A stretch of DNA of 6,156 bases from Candidatus Rokuibacteriota bacterium (GTDB lineage Bacteria; Methylomirabilota; Methylomirabilia; Rokubacteriales; CSP1-6), in the NCBI GenBank assembly GCA_003220195.1, contig QHRT01000190.1:428-6583 (forward strand). Direction: 5' to 3'. Of the stretch, positions 5,535 to 6,156 are shown one piece after another. Every line of letters starts with the position of its first letter. Within the stretch, counting starts at the first letter, position 1. Under the pieces are notes generated by a model that ran no database searches, was not told the origin of the DNA, and saw only the letters and a program-made list of their open reading frames with translations. The translations under genes and the position numbers were made by a program.

Positions 5535-6156
5535 TCAATGAGGGAACGGCCACAGCCGTAGCTTCTCTTTCGTGACCTGCCAGAGCCGCGCGAGGCCACG
5601 CGGCTCGACGATGAGGAAGAAGATGATCAGACCGCCGAACACCACCACGGGCAGCGCGAGCCCGACCTGTTGCGGCACATTCGTCAGGAAGATCGGCACG
5701 AGCACGATGAACGCCGCCCCGAGGAACGAGCCCAGGATCGAGCCGAGCCCGCCGATGATGACCATGAAGAGCACGAGAAAGGACAGCGCGATGTCGAAGG
5801 CCAGCGTCTCCGCGCTGCCGAGGTAGAGGAACACGAACTCGGCGCCGGCGACACCGCAGTAGAACGAGCTGATCGCGAAGGCGAGGAGCTTGGTCCGGAG
5901 CGGGCGGATCCCGATGATCTCCGCCGCGATGTCCCGATCCCGGATCGCCATCCACGAGCGGCCGACGCGGCCGCGCACGAGGTTCTTCGCGGCGAGCGCC
6001 CCGAGCGTGACGAGCGCGAGCGCCACGACGTACCGCGCCTGCGCCGTCGCCATCGGTCCCGTCACCATCACCCAGAACGTCGTCCGCGGCGGCGCCATGA
6101 TCGTCCCCGAGGAGGCGTAGTTCACGAACCACGGCACCTTGTTGAAGAGCCAGATG
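5535..6156 (-). CDS. livM: LivM-type ABC transporter permease, 5' end cut by window edge
   Basis: C-terminal 206 residues of the second inner-membrane permease. The reading frame stays open to the window edge, so the true start lies outside. A GTG at 6137 lies inside the gene: the six codons before it (IWLFNK) continue without a stop. The ATPase-contact loop is at fragment residues 65-83 (GRSWMAIRDRDIAAEIIGI), the LivM signature region. Hydrophobic segments lie near 42-55, 90-111, 113-135, 137-157 and 167-183. The C-terminal EPRGLARLWQ is a typical LivM ending. Complete LivM proteins are often 320-360 residues or more, so roughly 40 percent is missing. The stop at 5537-5535 is 22 bases upstream of livK, on the same strand, consistent with co-transcription. 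Substrate cannot be read from the fragment. Confidence 0.94.
   Translation of the reverse strand, partial: IWLFNKVPWFVNYASSGTIMAPPRTTFWVMVTGPMATAQARYVVALALVTLGALAAKNLVRGRVGRSWMAIRDRDIAAEIIGIRPLRTKLLAFAISSFYCGVAGAEFVFLYLGSAETLAFDIALSFLVLFMVIIGGLGSILGSFLGAAFIVLVPIFLTNVPQQVGLALPVVVFGGLIIFFLIVEPRGLARLWQVTKEKLRLWPFPH

Noticed and set aside
4364..5575. A 403-codon open frame on the plus strand opposite livK
   Set aside because: The translation is a low-complexity Arg/Val/Leu/His-rich shadow of livK without signal, motif or plausible ribosome-binding site; the livK frame carries a clear signal peptide and family motifs.

Overview
The window is one densely packed, single-direction gene block on the minus strand. 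It encodes a branched-chain-amino-acid-type (Liv/HAAT) ABC transporter together with an AMP-forming acyl-CoA ligase. In transcription order, from high to low coordinates: the livM permease (5' end cut off by the window edge), the livK periplasmic binding protein, the livF ATPase, the livG ATPase, a long-chain-type acyl-CoA synthetase, and the livH permease (3' end cut off by the other edge). No stretch longer than 22 bases is non-coding. The longest gap is between livM and livK, and every later junction overlaps, abuts or has a gap of 4 bases. No promoter, terminator, RNA gene, mobile element or CRISPR array is visible. The operon promoter and terminator must lie outside the window.

The DNA is strongly GC-rich, with GC-ending codons and GTG starts for four of the five visible starts. 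This fits a high-GC soil or sediment bacterium such as a proteobacterium or a member of Methylomirabilota/Rokubacteria. The sequence alone does not settle the lineage.

How the genes work together: LivK captures a ligand in the periplasm, LivH and LivM form the inner-membrane channel, and LivG and LivF are the cytoplasmic ATPases. The acyl-CoA ligase sits between livG and livH and is probably translationally coupled to livG. This arrangement suggests that the imported substrate is a carboxylic acid (fatty, aromatic or branched) that is converted to its CoA thioester on entry, rather than leucine, isoleucine or valine. LivK supports this weakly, because the motifs that line the leucine pocket of E. 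coli LivK are not recognisable in it.

Nothing here is a wholly unknown system. The points most worth a second look are a 21-bp tandem repeat with hairpin potential that forms the first codons of the ligase gene, the order of the genes (livM-K-F then livG-ligase-livH), and the predicted asymmetric ATPase pair.
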